50,296 bases of DNA from Clostridia bacterium (GTDB lineage Bacteria > Bacillota > Clostridia > Oscillospirales > CAG-382): positions 1 to 50,296 of the forward strand of contig JAFTTN010000001.1 of assembly GCA_017466805.1 (NCBI GenBank), given 5' to 3'. This document shows, piece after piece, positions 16,711 to 25,620 of this stretch (its first letter is position 1; each line of letters begins with the position of its first letter). The translations under genes were made by a program, and so were the position numbers. The notes below the pieces were generated by a model. The model saw only the letters and a program-made list of their open reading frames with translations. It made no database searches and was not told where the DNA came from.

Positions 16711-17520
16711 ATGAGCATAACCAGAGAAATTATCGACGTACACACTCACGTTTGGCCCGACAAAATTGCGGTGCGTGCGGCGGACAACATTGTTAATTAC
16801 TATTCGATAGCGCGCCAAGGCAACGGATCGATAGACGGAATATTTAAGGGCGCGGAGGGGCTCGACAACGTACGCTTTGTTATTTCCTCCGCAACACTTC
16901 GCCCCGACACCGCACACGCGCGCGTCGGCAACGATTTTCTTATAAGCACGGCGCAAGCCGACAACCGTTTTATTCCGCTTTGCTCCTTTCACCCCGCAAT
17001 GCCGTTTGACGAAGCGGTTTCCGAGCTCGAGCGGTGCAAGGAATTGGGAGCGAAGGGTATTAAAATACACTCCGATTTTCAAAGGTTTTACGTCGACGAC
17101 GCAAACGCTGTAGAGCTATACAAGGAAGCGGCAAGGCTAAAGCTGCCGATACTTTTCCATGCGGGCGACAAAAACACCGACTTCTCTACCCCGAAACGAA
17201 TTTACCGATTAATCGAAAAGCTGCCCGAGCTGACTATTATCGCCGCGCATATGTGCGGATACAGCGTTTGGGACGAGGCAGAGGAATATCTTATCGGCAC
17301 GCCGGTATACACCGACACGAGCGAAGCGCTTTTGGGTATGGACGGCAAAAGGCTGTATAAGCTTATCGAAAAGCACGGTATCGAAAAGGTTATGTTCGGA
17401 TCGGACTATCCGCTTTGGAGCACGCGCTTTGCATTTGATCAGATCGAAGAAATCGGTCTTTCCGAGCAGGAAAAAGCGCTTATTTATTCCGAAAATGCAA
17501 AAAAAGTGTTTGATTTGTGA
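16711..17520 (+). CDS. Amidohydrolase family 2 (TIM-barrel metal-dependent hydrolase)
   Basis: 269-residue cytoplasmic hydrolase or decarboxylase-like enzyme. Metal-site motifs run in order: DVHTHVWP (HxH, residues 9-16), GIKIH, FHAGD, AAHMCGYS and the terminal GSDYPLWS with the catalytic Asp. This order marks the Amidohydro_2 group. The GH3 gene starts 17 bp after its stop, so they are probably co-transcribed. The substrate is not recognisable. Confidence 0.75.
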   Translation: MSITREIIDVHTHVWPDKIAVRAADNIVNYYSIARQGNGSIDGIFKGAEGLDNVRFVISSATLRPDTAHARVGNDFLISTAQADNRFIPLCSFHPAMPFDEAVSELERCKELGAKGIKIHSDFQRFYVDDANAVELYKEAARLKLPILFHAGDKNTDFSTPKRIYRLIEKLPELTIIAAHMCGYSVWDEAEEYLIGTPVYTDTSEALLGMDGKRLYKLIEKHGIEKVMFGSDYPLWSTRFAFDQIEEIGLSEQEKALIYSENAKKVFDL

Positions 17521-17537
17521 TTTTTTTGGAGGCAAAA

Positions 17538-19538
17538 ATGGAAATTAAAGAGCTTTTACAAAAGCTTACGGTAAGAGAAAAAGCATCGCTTTTAACCGGA
17601 GATGCAGGAATGCTTACGCACGCTATCGAGCACTTGGGCATTCCCGCAAAAAATCTTGCAGACGGCCCCCACGGTATCCGACACGACAAGGAGGAAAACT
17701 GCACCTCATTCCCCAACCTTTGCTCTGCGGCGGCAACCTTCGACACCGAGCTTTTATACGAAATGGGCGAGGCGCTGGGCTCGGATTGCGTCGAGCACGA
17801 CGTGGATATGCTGTTGGGCCCCGGAATCAATATAAAGCGTTACGCCAACTGCGGCAGAAATTTTGAATATTTTTCGGAAGACCCCGTGCTTGCGGGCGAG
17901 CTTGCAGCGGCATATATAAACGGTCTTCAAAGCTTGGGCGTTGCGGCTTCGCTGAAGCATTATGCATTGAACAATCAGGAAAAGGACCGACTTAACGTAA
18001 GCGTAGAGGCAGACGAGCGCACGATTCGCGAAATATATCTTAAATGCTTTGAAATTGCTGTGAAAAAATCACAGCCGAAAAGCGTGATGTGCTCGTACAA
18101 CAAATATCAATCGATTTGGTGCTCGGAAAACAAATATCTTTTGAGCGATATTTTAAAGGACGAATGGGGCTTTAAGGGCTTCGTTGTTTCCGACTGGGGC
18201 GCGGTACAGAACGCAGGCAGAGCTATTGCCGCCGGGCTCGACCTTCAGATGCCGAATAACTGGATTATGGCAGACGAGCTCGAAAAAGCTTTGGCAGACG
18301 GAACACTTAGCGAAGAACGCCTTGACGACGCCGTAACCCGTTTCCTTTCGTTCGCCTTATCCGACAAGAGCAAAAGCCCAAAATACGACCGCGACAAAAG
18401 GCACGATATTGCAAGGCGTGTTGCGGCGGCAGGAACCGTATTGCTAAAAAACGACGGTGTGCTACCGCTTAACTCGGAAAAGTACAAAAAAATTGCGGTA
18501 GTCGGCGAATACGGCGACAACGCGCTTTCGTACGGACAAGGCAGTGCGGAGGTTTATCCCCACGACGAATATATCGAAAACCCGCTTGGCGAGCTGAAAA
18601 AGGCGTTGCCCGAAAGCGAATTTATTTATTTAAAAACCTACGAAAAGCGCAGTTTTTCCGACGGGATGCTATGGCCCACCGTTGGCACATTTAACGAAAC
18701 GATAAAGGACTGCGACGTGGTTTTGATGTTCGTCGGCGCAATGGAATCGGAGGACACCGAAAACTTCGACAGAAGAACGCTTGCCATTAACCCGAACCAC
18801 GAAATGTTTGTAAATGCCGCAATAAACCTCGGCAAAAAGGTTGTGGTTATCTGTCAATCGGGCTCGGCAATGGTGTTCGGCAGATGGAGAAACCAAGCCA
18901 ACGCAATTTTGCAGATGTGGCTCGGCGGCGAAGCGGCGGGCGGAGCGATAGCCGATATTCTTACCGGAAAAATCAACCCCTCGGGCAGACTTCCCGAAAC
19001 CTTCCCCAAGAAAGAAAGGAGCGACCTTGATACCGGAAACGGTCTTGTGGTACGCTACAGCGAGGGCTTCGAGGTTGGCTACCGCTATTACGATTCGCAC
19101 CCCGAGGAAGTAGTTTTCCCCTTCGGTCACGGCTTATCCTATACCGATTTTGAATACAAAAACGCATCGCTTCAAAAAATCGGCGACGATTTGGTTGTTT
19201 CCTTCAGTCTTAAAAACACAGGCTCGGTCGACGGAGCGGAGGTTGTTCAGCTTTATGCGGCAAAGCCGTTATCCTGCGTTTCACGCGTGCCGAAGGAGTT
19301 AAAGGCGTTCAAAAAGGTATTCCTGCACGCCGGCGAGGAAAAAGAGGTAAGCATAACCTTGCCCTGCTCCGATTTGGCTTATTACAATCCCGTGCTTCGT
19401 GATTGGGTTGTAGAAAACGGAGAATATTTGCTGTATATTGCAGCGTCCTCGCAGGATATCCGTCTTAGCTTAAGCTTTAACGCAGACGGTGAAATGCCCT
19501 ATACCACAAAGCAGATAAGCGAAGGTATGATAGGATAA
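17538..19538 (+). CDS. bglX: Glycoside hydrolase family 3 beta-glucosidase
   Basis: 666-residue intracellular enzyme with no signal peptide, expected to release glucose or a related sugar from the non-reducing end of short beta-glycosides. The N-terminal barrel has LADGPHGIRHD, KHYALNNQE and the nucleophile Asp219 in VVSDWGAVQNAG; the alpha/beta sandwich and the C-terminal fibronectin-III-like domain (SFSLKNTGSVDGAEVVQLY) follow. The ATG at 17538 has GGAGG 7 nt upstream. The gene symbol is by family only. It follows the amidohydrolase and ends at a strong terminator shared with the convergent GH26-like gene, which suggests local polysaccharide use. Confidence 0.88.
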   Translation: MEIKELLQKLTVREKASLLTGDAGMLTHAIEHLGIPAKNLADGPHGIRHDKEENCTSFPNLCSAAATFDTELLYEMGEALGSDCVEHDVDMLLGPGINIKRYANCGRNFEYFSEDPVLAGELAAAYINGLQSLGVAASLKHYALNNQEKDRLNVSVEADERTIREIYLKCFEIAVKKSQPKSVMCSYNKYQSIWCSENKYLLSDILKDEWGFKGFVVSDWGAVQNAGRAIAAGLDLQMPNNWIMADELEKALADGTLSEERLDDAVTRFLSFALSDKSKSPKYDRDKRHDIARRVAAAGTVLLKNDGVLPLNSEKYKKIAVVGEYGDNALSYGQGSAEVYPHDEYIENPLGELKKALPESEFIYLKTYEKRSFSDGMLWPTVGTFNETIKDCDVVLMFVGAMESEDTENFDRRTLAINPNHEMFVNAAINLGKKVVVICQSGSAMVFGRWRNQANAILQMWLGGEAAGGAIADILTGKINPSGRLPETFPKKERSDLDTGNGLVVRYSEGFEVGYRYYDSHPEEVVFPFGHGLSYTDFEYKNASLQKIGDDLVVSFSLKNTGSVDGAEVVQLYAAKPLSCVSRVPKELKAFKKVFLHAGEEKEVSITLPCSDLAYYNPVLRDWVVENGEYLLYIAASSQDIRLSLSFNADGEMPYTTKQISEGMIG

Positions 19539-19560
19539 GGCTTAATTATAATATAAGCGA

Positions 19561-19605
19561 TAAAAAAACAAGCTTCGAAGCGATTCGAAGCTTGTTTTGC
19601 TTTTG
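19561..19605. terminator. Bidirectional terminator between GH3 and GH26-like genes
   Basis: 13-bp perfect stem AACAAGCTTCGAA/TTCGAAGCTTGTT, GCGA tetraloop, A-run on one side and T-run on the other. Confidence 0.85.
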
Positions 19606-19610
19606 GTTTA

Positions 19611-21494
19611 TTATTTTTCTCTTGCTTCTTTAAGCTTTTTATAGCCGTTTTTGTAGGCTTCTATAGCAAGAGGCACGCCGTTATCGAGCTTTAAGTAGTT
19701 GTAAATCTTTTCAACACCGTCTACGTTGGTATAGTCGTTGGCAGAGAACCAGGTTGCAACGGTAATATTCTTGCACCATTCATAGCCGGGCTCGTTCTTC
19801 TTCATAAAGCAATCAAACATACCGGTTATCCATTCTGCCTGCCATTGCTTTTTGGTTTCGAGGTCTTCAACGGGAACGTATGCGTTCTTATCCCAGTCGA
19901 AAATAACCTCTGCACCCGCGCCGCAAGCGAATTCGCCCAATATTGCGGGGAAATTATCGAACCAAGGAGTGTTCTTCTTATAAAGCTCGGTATACATTTC
20001 CTTGAATGATTCGATCTTATCGTCGTTATTCATCTGGTAATAGGTAAGACCGAGCATTTGCACGTAATCGCTGCCGGGCCAATAGTTAAGCTGATCGCCC
20101 CAGTTGCTGTAGGGACAGCTTGTTGCGATGGGGTTCCAGATCCAGATGCAGTTATCAACGCCTTCTTCGACGAAGATGTTATACATTCTTCTCCAAGTGT
20201 CGATAAACATATCGGGGTCGAGCATAGTCTGCATACCGCAGTAGGAGGTCCAGTCGGTGTTCATTTCGTTATTAAGACGGAAAAGAACCGGCTTTGCGTA
20301 TTCCTTGATTTCCTTTGCGAGCATACGGAATTCCGCATCGAGTCTGCCGCGGCTGATATCGTACATAGGAGTATATCCGCCGAGAGTATTATTGGTAGTG
20401 GTGAACTGATAAGTAAGCTCGAGCACGGGCTTGCCGTTGAAGCCGTTACCGCCCGCTTCGGAGGTGATAAGTCCCATATCGAGCGCGCTTCTGGTATAGT
20501 CCTGACCGTACCAACCGCAGTGGAGGTAGGTCATAAATACGTCGAGCTCGCTTTCGATGCTTTGATAGAACCAATCGACGTAAACGGGATCGTTCTTTTG
20601 GAAGAACATACCCATATCTACGGTGCTTTGGGTAAGAAGCTTATTGTAGTAAGCCTTGGTTTCTTCGTTCCAATGCTCAGGAATTTTTAATTCGTAGGAG
20701 CCGACGCTGTTAACGGGGGTGCCGTTTTTATCGAATTCCTTGAAGGAGGCAACTATTTTATCCATTTCCTCGTACATAGGATCGCCGGATTTAAGAACGA
20801 ACAGCCAGAAATACTTATAGTTATCCTTGGGGCGAACTACCGCGATGCTGTAGCAATCGTATTCCATCTTTGCCGCAACGTTGATCTGCATATCGTAATA
20901 ATTTACGACGTAGCCGGGAAGAAGATCCTCGGTAACGCCGATCTTACGGGTACGGCGAAGGCTGTTTTCCATAAGAAATTCGTTATTTTCGAGATAGCGG
21001 ACTACCCATTCGGTGAAATAGGTATTCCAGCCCTTTTCGTTTGCGCCATAGGGGTTTTGGTCCTCGTAGGAAACGGTAAGGACATAGTTTTCGCCTTTGA
21101 ATTTACTTCTTAACGCGCCAAGCGAAAAATCGGGAGTGATATTTGCCGAAGGGAGAGTAAGTGCGTAGCCTTCGGAGAGGACAACCGCGCGGGATTTATC
21201 CTTACCCTCGAAGATATAGCGGGTATCGCCCTTGGGGAGGGAAGCATAATCCTCGGATGCGATGCCGTTGGAATAAGCCTGAAGCTTATATACCTCGCTT
21301 GCATCCTTAAAGCCGTTTGCTTCATCGGCATAGAGATCCTGCCATACGGTAGGCGCGTTGGTATCGGGTGTCATAATCGATTCCTCCGTGGATTCGAAAT
21401 TGGAGCTTTCGCCGCTTTGCGTGGTTTCTTCACACGCCGCAAGCATAGGAATAACCATAGCGAACAGCATAATAAAGGCGAGTATTCTTTTCAT
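19611..21494 (-). CDS. GH26-like (beta-mannanase fold) lipoprotein
   Basis: 627-residue exported lipoprotein. The signal peptide ends in the lipobox MLAAC, followed by a Ser/Glu-rich linker. An N-terminal ~230-residue region of unknown type precedes a C-terminal TIM barrel (about 290-620). The barrel has GKPVLELTYQF, VLFRLNNEMNTDW (acid/base Glu in the family's H/N-E-M-N motif), WIWNP, and ILGEFACGAG (likely nucleophile Glu), the order seen in GH26 endo-mannanases. The ATG at 21494 follows GGAGG. The catalytic glutamates look retained, so activity on mannan-like glycans is plausible; a related GH26 specificity is the alternative. Confidence 0.6.
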   Translation of the reverse strand: MKRILAFIMLFAMVIPMLAACEETTQSGESSNFESTEESIMTPDTNAPTVWQDLYADEANGFKDASEVYKLQAYSNGIASEDYASLPKGDTRYIFEGKDKSRAVVLSEGYALTLPSANITPDFSLGALRSKFKGENYVLTVSYEDQNPYGANEKGWNTYFTEWVVRYLENNEFLMENSLRRTRKIGVTEDLLPGYVVNYYDMQINVAAKMEYDCYSIAVVRPKDNYKYFWLFVLKSGDPMYEEMDKIVASFKEFDKNGTPVNSVGSYELKIPEHWNEETKAYYNKLLTQSTVDMGMFFQKNDPVYVDWFYQSIESELDVFMTYLHCGWYGQDYTRSALDMGLITSEAGGNGFNGKPVLELTYQFTTTNNTLGGYTPMYDISRGRLDAEFRMLAKEIKEYAKPVLFRLNNEMNTDWTSYCGMQTMLDPDMFIDTWRRMYNIFVEEGVDNCIWIWNPIATSCPYSNWGDQLNYWPGSDYVQMLGLTYYQMNNDDKIESFKEMYTELYKKNTPWFDNFPAILGEFACGAGAEVIFDWDKNAYVPVEDLETKKQWQAEWITGMFDCFMKKNEPGYEWCKNITVATWFSANDYTNVDGVEKIYNYLKLDNGVPLAIEAYKNGYKKLKEAREK

Positions 21495-21523
21495 TATATC
21501 CTCCGACTTATATATTCTTTACA

Positions 21524-21552
21524 ATTATACAGTATATTACCGCCAATTTCAA
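21524..21552 (-). promoter_or_regulatory. Promoter of the GH26-like gene
   Basis: TTGAAA (21547-21552), 17-bp spacer, TATAAT (21524-21529). Confidence 0.75.
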
Positions 21553-21573
21553 GTACTTTTTGGCATATAACGA

Positions 21574-21603
21574 TAAAAAAACACAACGGCGATACCGTTG
21601 TGC
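21574..21603 (-). terminator. rpsU terminator
   Basis: 8-bp perfect stem CACAACGG/CCGTTGTG followed on the minus strand by TTTTTTTATCG. Confidence 0.8.
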
Positions 21604-21641
21604 TTTCTTATTTTGTGTAAAACAAAATCGCAGACAGAAGC

Positions 21642-21818
21642 TTATCTGTACTTGCGCTTACGAGCCGCTTCGGACTTCTTCTTGCGCTTTACGCTGGGCT
21701 TTTCGTAATGTTCTCTCTTACGAATTTCAGCAGGTACGCCGCTTCTGAGATAAGATCTCTTGAATCTGCGGAGAGCGCTATCGATGGTTTCGTTCTCCTT
21801 AACTCTTACCTCTGCCAT
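21642..21818 (-). CDS. rpsU: 30S ribosomal protein bS21
   Basis: 58-residue highly basic protein of the small subunit. The start [19 protein letters not shown] is diagnostic and the tail is Lys/Arg-rich. The ATG at 21818 has GGGAGGG upstream; longer frames to 21860 would include that site. It has its own promoter, separate from the infC operon upstream. Confidence 0.96.
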   Translation of the reverse strand: MAEVRVKENETIDSALRRFKRSYLRSGVPAEIRKREHYEKPSVKRKKKSEAARKRKYR

Positions 21819-21871
21819 TTTTAACCCTCCCTTACTCATCGGTTTCCGAGGAAATCGCATCTATTGGGGAC

Positions 21872-21900
21872 ATTATATCAAACAAATCGACACATGTCAA
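21872..21900 (-). promoter_or_regulatory. rpsU promoter
   Basis: Perfect TTGACA (21895-21900), 17-bp spacer, TATAAT (21872-21877). Confidence 0.85.
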
Positions 21901-21936
21901 CAAAGATTTTAACAATTTTTTAATTTCCTGTTTAAA

Positions 21937-22290
21937 TTAAAGAGCCTTTTTTGCAATTTCAACGAGAGATGCGAATGCAGCCTTATCGTTGATAGCGAGT
22001 TCGGAAAGCATCTTACGGTTGAGCTCGATGCCGCTCTTTTTAAGACCGTACATAAAGCGGGAATAGTTGATACCCTCTACCTTGCACTGTGCGGAGATAC
22101 GGGTGATCCAAAGAGAACGGAAATCTCTCTTCTTCTGTTTTCTGCCGGCGAAAGCATAGTTGCCGCTCTTAAGAACAGCCTGCTTAGCCATCTTAAAGTG
22201 TTTGCTCTTTGCGCCCCAGTAACCCTTGGCGAGCTTGAGCATTTTATTTCTTCTTTTTCTGGTAGCGAGTGCGCCTTTAATTCTTGCCAT
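21937..22290 (-). CDS. rplT: 50S ribosomal protein bL20
   Basis: 117-residue assembly protein of the large subunit, with [26 protein letters not shown] split across its basic N-terminal arm, then the globular domain ending in ALIEIAKKAL-like sequence (LVEIAKKAL). Third gene of infC-rpmI-rplT. In other Firmicutes L20 represses this operon by binding the infC leader, and a leader with a terminator is present here. Confidence 0.97.
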   Translation of the reverse strand: MARIKGALATRKRRNKMLKLAKGYWGAKSKHFKMAKQAVLKSGNYAFAGRKQKKRDFRSLWITRISAQCKVEGINYSRFMYGLKKSGIELNRKMLSELAINDKAAFASLVEIAKKAL

Positions 22291-22309
22291 TTCTACAAAC
22301 CTCCGTCAA

Positions 22310-22507
22310 TTATTTATAGGGGATCATTCTCTTAAGATCGTCGTAGCGTGCGTCGCTTACGTAAGAAGCCTTACGAAGCTGTCTCTTGGTCTTGGAAGCC
22401 TTGAGGCCGGTCTTGTGACGCTTGCCGGGGTGGTTCATCTTGATCTTACCGGTTGCGGTAAAAGAGAAACGCTTTGCGGAAGCCTTGTGTGTTTTGATTT
22501 TTCCCAT
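22310..22507 (-). CDS. rpmI: 50S ribosomal protein bL35
   Basis: 65-residue basic protein; start MGKIKTHKASAKRF and NHPGKRHKTGLKASKTKRQLR are diagnostic. Sits 18 bp after infC and 19 bp before rplT. Confidence 0.97.
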   Translation of the reverse strand: MGKIKTHKASAKRFSFTATGKIKMNHPGKRHKTGLKASKTKRQLRKASYVSDARYDDLKRMIPYK

Positions 22508-22525
22508 TGTTATAATTCCTTTCGG

Positions 22526-23047
22526 TTATTTTGTTTTTTTAGGAGCGAGGATCATCGTCATATTTCTTCCGTCGAGCAACGGCTTCTTTTCGACAACTGC
22601 ACTTTCCATGCAGCCCTCGGCGAAGCGATCAAGCAGTTGAGCGCCGAGCTCGGTATGAGCCATTTCTCTGCCGAAGAATTTGACGATCACCTTTACCTTA
22701 TTGCCCTGTGCGAGAAATTTAAGCGTATGGTTAAGCTTCGTGTTGAAATCGTGCGTATCGATGCGGCACTTTAACTGAATTTCCTTAAGCTCGATAATCT
22801 GACGCTTTTTGCGCTGTTCCTTTTCGCGCTTTTCCTTTTCGAAACGGAATTTGCCGTAGTCCATAATTTTGCACACGGGGGGTACAGAATCGGGAGCGAT
22901 TTCGACCAAATCGAGCTCTGCTTCGTTGGAAAGGCGGAGCGCTTCGGAAAGCTTCATAACGCCGAGCTGGTTACCGTCTGCGCCGATAACGCGGACTTCG
23001 TTTGCTTTGATTTCTTCATTAATTAAGGAAGAAGGCTTAGTGGCGAT
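22526..23047 (-). CDS. infC: Translation initiation factor IF-3 (non-AUG ATC start)
   Basis: IF-3 keeps 30S subunits free and rejects non-standard start codons. The N-domain begins LINEEIKANEVRVIGADG; the C-domain has ELDLVEIAPDSVPPVCKIMDYGKF and VKFFGREMAHTELG. Homology begins a few residues after an ATC codon at 23047, placed 8 nt from a strong GGAGG (23056-23060). No ATG, GTG or TTG fits there, and an upstream frame to 23272 would translate the leader hairpins. The start is therefore ATC, which gives 173 residues, the normal length. First gene of infC-rpmI-rplT. Confidence 0.92.
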   Translation of the reverse strand: MATKPSSLINEEIKANEVRVIGADGNQLGVMKLSEALRLSNEAELDLVEIAPDSVPPVCKIMDYGKFRFEKEKREKEQRKKRQIIELKEIQLKCRIDTHDFNTKLNHTLKFLAQGNKVKVIVKFFGREMAHTELGAQLLDRFAEGCMESAVVEKKPLLDGRNMTMILAPKKTK

Positions 23048-23215
23048 GAGAGACACCTCCAAAAAATAATTTGCTTTTTGCAAAAGAAAAGGCAAAGCAG
23101 ACAACCCGCTTTGCACAGCCAAAAAACACCACAGGCATAGTACGCCTATATGGTTGATATTGACCGAGCCTGGCTTATTGCCGCAGGGTGAGAGCAGAGC
23201 TCTACTTCTTTGTGC
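23048..23215 (-). promoter_or_regulatory. infC leader (probable L20-type attenuator)
   Basis: About 167 nt of untranslated RNA between the promoter and the infC start. It holds pairable elements (GAGCTCTGCTCTC, GCCAGGC) and ends in a terminator hairpin GCAAAGC/GCTTTGC (23092-23114) followed by CTTTTCTTTT. A terminator inside the leader of infC-rpmI-rplT matches the known L20 feedback system of Bacilli; the match to the exact L20-leader model was not tested. Confidence 0.65.
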
Positions 23216-23221
23216 CCGTAA

Positions 23222-23250
23222 ATAATACCACAAAAAGCTCGCTTTGTCAA
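23222..23250 (-). promoter_or_regulatory. infC operon promoter
   Basis: Perfect TTGACA (23245-23250), 17-bp spacer, TATTAT (23222-23227). Confidence 0.8.
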
Positions 23251-23322
23251 TAGCTTTTTTGCAAAAAATCAAGACAATATAACATTTTTAATCATATATT
23301 GAAAGCAAAGGAGGAAATTTTT

Positions 23323-24066
23323 ATGCCAATGCTGTTTTTGAGTCCGTCTACACAGGAGTACAACGTATATTACGACGGAAGCGGAAGTGAAGAATACTAT
23401 ATGAACCTTATTGCCGATTATATGGAGCCTTATCTTACCGCAAGCGGAATAACCTGGACGCGCAACAATCCCGAGGGCTCTGTGGGTGATTCGGTGCGGC
23501 TTTCGAACGCGGGTGATTACGCATTGCATCTTGCGTTGCATTCAAACGCATCGGGCAGCGCCAACTACGGCAGGCAGACCGGCAGCGACGTTTACTACTA
23601 CCCCACCAGCGTCAACGGCAAGCGTGCCGCAGATATTATCGTAGCCAACCTTAAAAAGATTTACCCCGATCCCGCAAAGGTGCGCGCATTGCAAACGACG
23701 AGTCTATACGAGCTGAACAACACCCGCGCGCCTTCGGTACTGGTCGAAATCGCCTACCACGATAACGCAAGCGACGCCGAATGGATAAAAAACAATCTTA
23801 TGCTTATTGCCGAAAACCTTTCGCAATCGGTCGCAGACTATTTTGGGGTTCCGCTTGTAGACCCCAACCCAACGCAGACCGGCAGGGTTGCAACCGACGG
23901 CGGACGATTAAATATTCGCAACAGCGCAAGCCTTAACGGCACTGTTATCGGTCAGATCCCAAACGGAAGCAGAGTGCAGATAAAGGGACAAAGCGGCGAA
24001 TGGTATCTTGTTACCTACAACGGAATCGAAGGGTATTCCTACGGAGCGTATATAAAGCTTGAATAA
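23323..24066 (+). CDS. N-acetylmuramoyl-L-alanine amidase (Amidase_3) with SH3b domain
   Basis: 247-residue peptidoglycan amidase-like protein: catalytic domain 1-185 and a C-terminal bacterial SH3 domain (190-247; GRLNIRNSASLNGTVIGQIPNG). Visible active-site elements are Glu23/Glu24 in GSEEYYMN, His73 in HLALHSNASG and the late Glu in VLVEIAYHDN. The usual first zinc His (DPGHGG) is replaced by SPSTQEYN; this variant occurs in a clostridial subgroup. There is no signal peptide, so it may act on spores, on lysis or in a cytoplasm-exposed role. The ATG at 23323 has AAAGGAGG upstream. Single-gene unit ending at a terminator. Confidence 0.75.
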   Translation: MPMLFLSPSTQEYNVYYDGSGSEEYYMNLIADYMEPYLTASGITWTRNNPEGSVGDSVRLSNAGDYALHLALHSNASGSANYGRQTGSDVYYYPTSVNGKRAADIIVANLKKIYPDPAKVRALQTTSLYELNNTRAPSVLVEIAYHDNASDAEWIKNNLMLIAENLSQSVADYFGVPLVDPNPTQTGRVATDGGRLNIRNSASLNGTVIGQIPNGSRVQIKGQSGEWYLVTYNGIEGYSYGAYIKLE

Positions 24067-24071
24067 TCGAA

Positions 24072-24127
24072 AAAAAGCAGACCTCGCCTACTTCTCGTAA
24101 GAAAAGTCGGGCAAGATCTGCTTTTCT
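24072..24127 (+). terminator. Amidase terminator
   Basis: Stem AAAGCAGA...TCTGCTTT with inner GCC/GGC pairing, then TCTTCTT. Confidence 0.7.
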
Positions 24128-24129
24128 TC

Positions 24130-24157
24130 TTGACAGCGTAGGTTAATATGCTATAAT
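24130..24157 (+). promoter_or_regulatory. Promoter of the SGNH-like lipoprotein gene
   Basis: TTGACA (24130-24135), 16-bp spacer, TATAAT (24152-24157). Confidence 0.7.
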
Positions 24158-24184
24158 GTTAATATGTTTAAAGGGAGGGAAAAT

Positions 24185-25555
24185 ATGAAAAGAATAACAT
24201 CCTGCTTGCTTTCGTTATCGCTTGTTTTCGGCGGGCTGATATTTTCGCTTTGCGGCTGTGAAAGCACAAATAACGAAAGCAGCACACAAGAACAAACGTC
24301 CACGGTTTTATCCGAAGCGGAGGAAAGTACACCAATGATTATTACAAACGATCCCGCATATACAAACGTTGCGCTCGGAAAGAGCTATACGCTTTCGGGA
24401 CTGCACCCCGATGAAAACGCGCCCAGCTATCCCGACGAAAGCAATTCCTCGATGACCGACGGTGCACGCGCCGCAGAAAACGCAAAATATTCCGACAAGG
24501 CTTTTGCAGGTTTTAACAAAACCGCGCGCAAATACGTCGAAAACGGCTACGCTTTAATCAGCCTCGACCTCGGCGGATTTTATTATCTTGATAAATTCGT
24601 TGCAAACGTCGGAACCGCTTACCATTTAAGCGTTGGCATCGACGCGCCCGAATTTATGGCGGTATATCTTTCGAACGACGGCAACGAATGGTTCTATGCA
24701 GGCACGGCAGAATGCGAGGACACCACCGAAAAAAGCTCGGTCGATATTACTCTTACGCTTAACGGTGCTTTATCGGCACGCTACGTTGAATTCCGAATTG
24801 CAGGAAAAGGCAACTGGATAATGATTTCCGAGGTAGAAGCATTCGGTATCCCCGCAGAAGAAGCGCTCGAATACCCCAACCGCGAGGCTATAAGCTTTTT
24901 GTGCATCGGCAACAGCTCGACCTATTTCTTCAACGTTCCCGACAAATTCAAGGCTATATGCAAATCTGCAGGAATTGATATAGAAATCGATTACTGCTGT
25001 GTAGGCAGTGCTTATTTAAGCCAATTTGCCGACGCGAACGACGAAAGCCGCGGACAGCTTTTGCGCTCCAAACTGAACAGCAAAAAGTACGATTACGTTA
25101 TAGTTCAGGACAACTCGAACGCCGATTACAGCGACAGCAAGCCCGCTATGGAAATAATCGCACCGATGATTAAGGAAAACGGCGCGGAAATTCTTTTCTA
25201 CAAAAGATATTCCTCCAACGACGTTCCCGCAAACCGTCCCGAAAGTGCTTTAAGACACCACAAAAACTACACCGCACTCGCCAAGGATTACAACGTAAGC
25301 AAGGTTGCCCCCGTTGCCGACGCCTTCCTTATATGCGAGCAGAAATATCCCGATGCGGTTATTTTCCACACCGATAACTCGCACCACTCCCACGCAGGCG
25401 CATATCTTATCGCTTGCGTTTGGGCAAAAACCTTCTTCGATATCGATATTTCCAACCTTTCTTACACCGCAAGCCTTGACGAAAAGACGCTTTCCGCGGT
25501 TATAGATTCGGCAAAAATCGCCTGCGAGCAGGGCTATGATTTCCCCGAAGGTTAA
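24185..25555 (+). CDS. Lipoprotein with discoidin-like and SGNH/DUF4886-like domains
   Basis: 456-residue exported lipoprotein. Signal peptide with lipobox SLCGC and a Ser/Thr/Glu-rich tether. Residues ~55-225 look like an F5/8-type (discoidin, carbohydrate-binding) jelly roll: NVALGKSYTLSG, LISLDLGGFYYLDKF, VYLSNDGNEW, ARYVEFRIAG. Residues ~230-450 resemble an SGNH/GDSL hydrolase: block I FLCIGNSSTYF with the Ser, block III-like VIVQDNSNAD, and a late Asp/His pair in HTDNSHHSHAGAYL. Such enzymes deacetylate sugars. The ATG at 24185 follows AAAGGGAGG; an ATG at 24164 lies upstream of that site and is rejected. Own promoter and terminator. Confidence 0.65.
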   Translation: MKRITSCLLSLSLVFGGLIFSLCGCESTNNESSTQEQTSTVLSEAEESTPMIITNDPAYTNVALGKSYTLSGLHPDENAPSYPDESNSSMTDGARAAENAKYSDKAFAGFNKTARKYVENGYALISLDLGGFYYLDKFVANVGTAYHLSVGIDAPEFMAVYLSNDGNEWFYAGTAECEDTTEKSSVDITLTLNGALSARYVEFRIAGKGNWIMISEVEAFGIPAEEALEYPNREAISFLCIGNSSTYFFNVPDKFKAICKSAGIDIEIDYCCVGSAYLSQFADANDESRGQLLRSKLNSKKYDYVIVQDNSNADYSDSKPAMEIIAPMIKENGAEILFYKRYSSNDVPANRPESALRHHKNYTALAKDYNVSKVAPVADAFLICEQKYPDAVIFHTDNSHHSHAGAYLIACVWAKTFFDIDISNLSYTASLDEKTLSAVIDSAKIACEQGYDFPEG

Positions 25556-25569
25556 TTGAATGCAAAATT

Positions 25570-25610
25570 AAAGCTACCGTTTCTTTACCGAAACGGTAGC
25601 TTTGTTTTAT
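25570..25610. terminator. Bidirectional terminator between the SGNH-like gene and htrA
   Basis: 14-bp perfect stem AAAGCTACCGTTTC/GAAACGGTAGCTTT with a 6-nt loop and a following T-rich run. Confidence 0.85.
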
Positions 25611-25620
25611 TTGTTTTCGA

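Noticed and set aside
23048..23272. N-terminal extension of infC
   Set aside because: It would translate the leader hairpins and is unlike any IF-3; the ribosome site lies inside it.
24164..24187. Upstream ATG for the SGNH-like lipoprotein
   Set aside because: It lies before the ribosome site and would add residues ahead of the signal peptide.
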